Below, piece after piece: positions 4,426-8,022 of a stretch of 8,022 nucleotides of DNA. The first letter of the stretch is position 1; every line of letters starts with the position of its first letter. The DNA is from Ignavibacteriales bacterium (lineage in GTDB: Bacteria; Bacteroidota; Ignavibacteria; Ignavibacteriales; Melioribacteraceae). The stretch lies in assembly GCA_027080245.1 (NCBI GenBank), contig JALWSN010000110.1:1-8022 (forward strand), read 5' to 3'. Made by a program: the position numbers and the translations under genes. The notes beneath the pieces are model-generated. The model made no database searches. It saw nothing but the letters and a program-made list of their open reading frames with translations, and was not told the origin of the DNA.

Positions 4426-6786
4426 ATGAAAAAATCAGACCAAGATTACCCGATTTCCAACGTTGAAAAACATTATCTGAAACTTTCAGGCAAGGAACTA
4501 ATTTACACGCCCACGGAAAAAATCCCGGTAATTCAAGTAAGCAACTTTCCCGAGCTGGGTAAGCTAACTGCCTTAAGATTCATCGAATGGCTTCAGGAAA
4601 ATCCGAACGGCGTTATTTCCTTGCCAACGGGCAAAACGCCTGAACATTTCATTAAGTGGACGGCGCATTTCCTTAAAAATTGGGATTCCTCTTCAGTTCA
4701 AGAAGAATTAAAAAAAGTTGGCGTTAACCCACAAAAACCACCGCAATTGGAAAACATTAAGTTTGTGCAAATAGACGAATTTTACCCGATTAATGCATAC
4801 CAGCACAATAGCTTTTTTTACTACGTTCAAAAATTTTACATTAAAAATCTTGGGCTTAACCCACGCAACGCCCTGCTGATTAATGTTAACGAAATTGGAA
4901 CCGCCGAAGGGCTGCCGTTGAATAGAATTTTCCCGGACAACATCGTAGACCTTTCCCTCAGAACGCGCTATGCAAGCAACAAACAGGAAAGATTACAGAA
5001 AGAGACAATAGAAATTGTGGACGAATTTTGTACTAACTACGAACGGAAAATTAGAAACCTCGGCGGAATTGGCTTTTTCCTTGGCGGAATAGGGCCGGAC
5101 GGACACATTGGCTTTAACGTCAAAGGCAGCGACCATTTCTCCACTACCCGCCTCACCCAAACAAATTACGAAACGCAAGCCGCGGCAGCTACTGATTTGG
5201 GAGGAATTGAAGTCTCAAGAAATCGACTCGTAATTACAATTGGGTTGAATACCATTACTTACAATCCAAACGCAACGGCTCTAATAATTGCCGCGGGCGA
5301 GGCTAAAGCCGACATTGTGAGGGATTCCATTCAAAGCCCTATTTCCAATAAGTACCCCGCCACGGTTCTTCAGAAATTAAAAAATGCGAAATTTTACCTA
5401 ACTAACGGCGCGGCTTTAAGACTTGCCGAACGAAGACTCGTCGATTTTAAAAACGCCGATTCCCTTTCACAAATGCAAGTGGAAAGGGCAATAGTTAATC
5501 TTTCGGTAAACGTTAAAAAACCGCTTAAAAAATTAACCGAGGCTGATTTCAAAAAAGATCCGTTCGCTAAAACGGCGACGGAAAAAACAGGTAAATCCCC
5601 TTCCGAGTTGAGCGCCGGCGTTTTCGAGGAAATTGTCCGTCGCTTTTCACGCGGAATGGAGCTGATTGAAAACGAACGCATCTTGCACACCGCTCCGCAC
5701 CACGACGATATTATGCTCGGCTACCTGCCTTACATCAACCACCTTGTGCGAACGCCTTTGAACAAACATCATTTCGTTTATTTAACTAGCGGATTTACCG
5801 CCGTAACCAACGCTTACATGCTGGAATTGCTGCTGGATTTGAAATATTTCATCGAAACAAATTATTTTGAAAAGCGCTTCGACTCGAATTATTTCGACCC
5901 GAACTTTATTGAAGGTAGGAACAGGGACGTTAATCTTTTCCTCGATGGCGTGGCACAGCACAGCCGTTCGGACAAGCGCGAGGCTACCTCACGGCGTTTG
6001 CTCCGTAATTTAATTGAAATTTACGAAGAGGACAATATTACGTTCCTAAAGGACAGGGTGGATGAGCTAATAAATTATTTCCGGACTCAATACCCCGGCA
6101 AAAAGGACATCACCCACGTTCAAAAATTAAAAGGAATGCTGAGAGAATGGGAGGTTGAAATTTTATGGGGTTTCTTTGGATTTAGCGTGCAGGATGTTTC
6201 GCATCTCCGCTTAGGATTTTACCAAGGGGATATCTTTACCGAAAACCCAGAAATTGACCGTGACGTAATTCCCATTTACAATCTTATTAAAAAGTTCAAA
6301 CCTACGATTATTTCCGTTGCGCTCGACCCCGAAGGAAGCGGACCGGATACGCATTACAAAGTAATGCAGGCTATTACCGAGGCTTTGCGCCTTTACGAAA
6401 AAGACGAGGACGTTTCGAAAATTAGAATTTGGGGTTACCGCAACGTATGGTACAGGTTCCACCCCGCCGAGGCTAATATTTACGTGCCCGTTAGCCTAAA
6501 TTCTTTTTCGATTTTGGACAAAGCCTTCCTTTACAGCTTCGGCTCGCAGAAAAACGCAAGCTTCCCCAGCTACCTTTACGACGGACCGTTTTCGCGCTTG
6601 GCGCAAAAAATTCAAACGGAGCAATACAGAATAATTCGCAATTGTTTGGGCAAGGATTATTTCCTGAACCACAAAGTACCAAGGGTAAGGGCGGCTAAAG
6701 GAATGGTTTTTATTAAGGAATTGACGGTCGAGGAATTCTACAATCACTCGATGCGCTTGAAAAAGTTAACTGAAAACGTGGGTTGA
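4426..6786 (+). CDS. Fusion of NagB-like sugar-phosphate isomerase/deaminase and PIG-L/LmbE-like domain
   Basis: This 786-residue soluble protein has two enzyme domains. Residues about 35-345 resemble glucosamine-6-phosphate deaminase (GlcN-6-P to fructose-6-P plus ammonia): SLPTGKTPEH (65-74) is the phosphate loop, D117-E118 in VQIDEF matches D72 of E. coli NagB, and GGIGPDGHIGFN carries D225 and H227 for D141 and H143. The partner E148, expected at 232, is Val. A Lys-rich linker (about 350-405) leads to a PIG-L/LmbE-like domain: PHHDD (H425, H426, D427, D428) stands where PHPDD binds zinc in that family of N-acetylglucosaminyl deacetylases, and D641-T642-H643 could supply the third ligand. 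NagB-LmbE fusions of about 650-670 residues are known in Bacteroidota; this one is longer. ATG 4426 has only a weak GGGGA site ten bases upstream (4411-4415). A cytoplasmic amino-sugar enzyme is likely. Exact substrate and activity of either half are unproven, so I give no gene symbol. Confidence 0.8.
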   Translation: MKKSDQDYPISNVEKHYLKLSGKELIYTPTEKIPVIQVSNFPELGKLTALRFIEWLQENPNGVISLPTGKTPEHFIKWTAHFLKNWDSSSVQEELKKVGVNPQKPPQLENIKFVQIDEFYPINAYQHNSFFYYVQKFYIKNLGLNPRNALLINVNEIGTAEGLPLNRIFPDNIVDLSLRTRYASNKQERLQKETIEIVDEFCTNYERKIRNLGGIGFFLGGIGPDGHIGFNVKGSDHFSTTRLTQTNYETQAAAATDLGGIEVSRNRLVITIGLNTITYNPNATALIIAAGEAKADIVRDSIQSPISNKYPATVLQKLKNAKFYLTNGAALRLAERRLVDFKNADSLSQMQVERAIVNLSVNVKKPLKKLTEADFKKDPFAKTATEKTGKSPSELSAGVFEEIVRRFSRGMELIENERILHTAPHHDDIMLGYLPYINHLVRTPLNKHHFVYLTSGFTAVTNAYMLELLLDLKYFIETNYFEKRFDSNYFDPNFIEGRNRDVNLFLDGVAQHSRSDKREATSRRLLRNLIEIYEEDNITFLKDRVDELINYFRTQYPGKKDITHVQKLKGMLREWEVEILWGFFGFSVQDVSHLRLGFYQGDIFTENPEIDRDVIPIYNLIKKFKPTIISVALDPEGSGPDTHYKVMQAITEALRLYEKDEDVSKIRIWGYRNVWYRFHPAEANIYVPVSLNSFSILDKAFLYSFGSQKNASFPSYLYDGPFSRLAQKIQTEQYRIIRNCLGKDYFLNHKVPRVRAAKGMVFIKELTVEEFYNHSMRLKKLTENVG

Positions 6787-6822
6787 TTAGTTGCGGCGCT
6801 GGCGCGCATTAAATGTTACTTT

Positions 6823-6880
6823 GTCGCTCCTTAAGAAATCGGATTTAACGAAAAATTGGAGAAGAAACATTCTCTGAAAG
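6823..6880 (-). repeat. IS outer end, inverted right copy
   Basis: The reverse complement matches 349-406 ungapped at 51 of 58 positions and ends in the same AAGGAGCGAC. The outer tip faces left, towards the amino-sugar gene, so the IS body would have extended to the right. Read on the minus strand, the block gives TFRECFFSNFSLNPIS and a stop, against AFRECFSLNFSLNLIS and a stop on the left, so it could be a decayed transposase tail. Further right (to about 6910) there is only faint resemblance, and no transposase body remains. Confidence 0.7.
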
Positions 6881-7009
6881 TCCCGGATTAAAGAAATATT
6901 TCCCTTTTCTCAATGGAAAATCAGTCGTAATCGGTCGCAGGCACGGGCTTTTCATTTTTAATTTTTCTTCCTTCAACCCAATTTAAGATTTTTCAAAATT
7001 CAAAAAAAA

Positions 7010-7999
7010 TTACTCCTCAAAAGAAATAAAATTAATTATTAAGTTTATTAACTGCTTTTTCTGCTTCGGGGGGCTTGCCGCCACAAGATAGCATAAGGCG
7101 GTTAAAGTGTTGCTGTTAAATTTCCCGAATAATTCTTCTTTGGAGATGTTTTCAAATAAAAATTTCAGAAATAAAAGCGCGCCGATTCGTTTGTTTCCGT
7201 CAACAAACGGATGATTTTTTATTATTAAATAAAGTAAATTTGCCGCTTTTTCTTCAAAAGAAGGGTAAAGCTCCTCGCCGCCGAAGCTTTGGTAAATAGT
7301 ATTTAACGCGCTTTCAAAAAGTCCTCTGTCGCGTTCCTGTCCGAAAATTTTCGAGGCTTCGTTTCTTTTTATTAGATACTCTTTTAACTCGGCTATTGCG
7401 GAGTTTGCTTCGTCGTAGCTTATCTTTTTCCCCTTTCCCCTTTTTATCTTCGCCTCGATTTTCCCCGCATCATATTCTTCAATCCATTTCCAAACAAGGG
7501 CGTATTTTTCAATGAGTTCAAGCATACCCTTTGCCTCTTTTGCTGTAAGGGTAGGGGTGTTGATGTTCCCTTTTAAGAATTTTATTGTCTTCTCAAGTTC
7601 TTTTAGTTTTTCGTTGGTAATCCTTTTTTCATTTAGGACGTAACCTTTAATGAGGTAGTTCTTTAATACATTGGTCGCCCATATTCTAAACTGGGTAGCT
7701 TTTTTTGAATTCACACGGTAGCCTACGGCTATTATTACATCCAGATTAAAGTAAGTGATTTGTCTCTTAACCTTCCTTTCCCCTTCAACTTGAACTGTTT
7801 CCATTTTGGAAACAGTTGAGTTACGGATTAACTCCCCCGAATCAAAAATATTTTTAATATGTTTTGATATTGCCGCTTTCTGAACATCAAACAAATATGC
7901 AATTTGATTAAGACTCAACCAGATTGTTTCTTCTTTCAGCTGGACTTCTATTTTTTTATCTTTGTCCTCAAAAATGACTAATTGGTTTTTATTGCTCAT
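7010..7999 (-). CDS. RhuM-family protein fused to a Fic/Doc domain
   Basis: This 329-residue soluble protein has an N-terminal RhuM-type region (about 8-130): WLSLNQIAYLFDVQKAAISKHI looks like a DNA-binding helix-turn-helix, followed by the ITYFNLDVIIAVGYRV and FRIWATNVLKNYL blocks usual in that family. The C-terminal part (about 190-325) is Fic/Doc-like, with catalytic motif HPFVDGNKR (263-271). Fic enzymes transfer AMP from ATP to proteins; Doc phosphorylates EF-Tu and has HxFxDANKR, so this motif lies between the two. I found no [ST]xxxE[GN] inhibitory motif and no Phd-like antitoxin in the window, although an antitoxin could lie beyond 8022. Start ATG is the minus-strand codon at 7997-7999; AGGAG lies about 13 bases upstream, which is rather far. 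The gene faces the amino-sugar gene tail to tail. Such fusions are often found in mobile or defence-rich regions. Target and role are unknown. Confidence 0.85.
   Translation of the reverse strand: MSNKNQLVIFEDKDKKIEVQLKEETIWLSLNQIAYLFDVQKAAISKHIKNIFDSGELIRNSTVSKMETVQVEGERKVKRQITYFNLDVIIAVGYRVNSKKATQFRIWATNVLKNYLIKGYVLNEKRITNEKLKELEKTIKFLKGNINTPTLTAKEAKGMLELIEKYALVWKWIEEYDAGKIEAKIKRGKGKKISYDEANSAIAELKEYLIKRNEASKIFGQERDRGLFESALNTIYQSFGGEELYPSFEEKAANLLYLIIKNHPFVDGNKRIGALLFLKFLFENISKEELFGKFNSNTLTALCYLVAASPPKQKKQLINLIINFISFEE
7793..7817. repeat. Perfect palindrome inside the RhuM-Fic gene
   Basis: AACTGTTTCC (7793-7802) is the exact reverse complement of 7808-7817, with a five-base ATTTT loop (7803-7807). 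It covers about codons 61-69, encoding part of NSTVSKMETVQV, near the 5' end of the gene. A 10-bp perfect stem here could be an operator for the protein's own N-terminal domain or an mRNA structure; it may also be a by-product of the codons. Confidence 0.6.
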
Positions 8000-8022
8000 C
8001 TTTTAATTCAATTCTCCTGAGA

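Noticed and set aside
6787..6822. Terminator after the amino-sugar gene
   Set aside because: The GCGGCGCTGGCGCGC stretch is GC-rich but gives no stem with a workable loop and no T run follows directly.

Overview
The window looks like chromosomal DNA of an AT-leaning Gram-negative bacterium. A placement near the Bacteroidota/Chlorobiota/Ignavibacteriota is suggested by two things: a NagB domain fused to a PIG-L/LmbE domain (a fusion I know mainly from that group) and a cytochrome bd-superfamily oxidase of the cytochrome-c-fused kind. Clear Shine-Dalgarno sites (AGGAGG, AAGGAG) and a sigma70-like promoter argue against typical Bacteroidia. This placement is inference; no rRNA or other marker gene is present.

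Layout: (1) 1-406 holds the decayed 3' end of an IS5-family-like transposase and the outer end of that insertion sequence. (2) 407-794 holds an AT-rich stretch with a doubtful 62-codon ORF, an AT-rich inverted repeat and a promoter plus palindromic operator. (3) 795-4009 is the core: an Rrf2-family regulator with three cysteines, then a tightly packed gene pair encoding two paralogous membrane proteins of the cytochrome bd superfamily, the first carrying a C-terminal diheme cytochrome c domain. (4) 4010-4425 is intergenic DNA with two near-identical long hairpins about 180 bases apart and a GC-rich hairpin followed by a T run. (5) 4426-6786 encodes a 786-residue NagB-like/PIG-L-like fusion protein. 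(6) 6823-6880 is an inverted copy of the IS end seen at 349-406. (7) 6881-8022 holds a short spacer and, on the minus strand, a RhuM-Fic/Doc fusion protein.

How the genes may work together: the Rrf2 regulator (probable Fe-S sensor) has a palindrome placed at its own transcription start, so it probably represses itself. Its position just upstream of the oxidase pair suggests it also controls them in response to oxygen, nitric oxide or iron-sulfur status. The oxidase pair lacks the quinol-binding loop and has c-type hemes, so it probably takes electrons from a periplasmic cytochrome rather than from quinol. The heme-ligand residues appear to be divided between the two paralogs. The amino-sugar fusion protein and the Fic protein look functionally separate. 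Two IS ends in inverted orientation bracket the segment from about 407 to 6822, so this block may once have been moved or rearranged by the IS.
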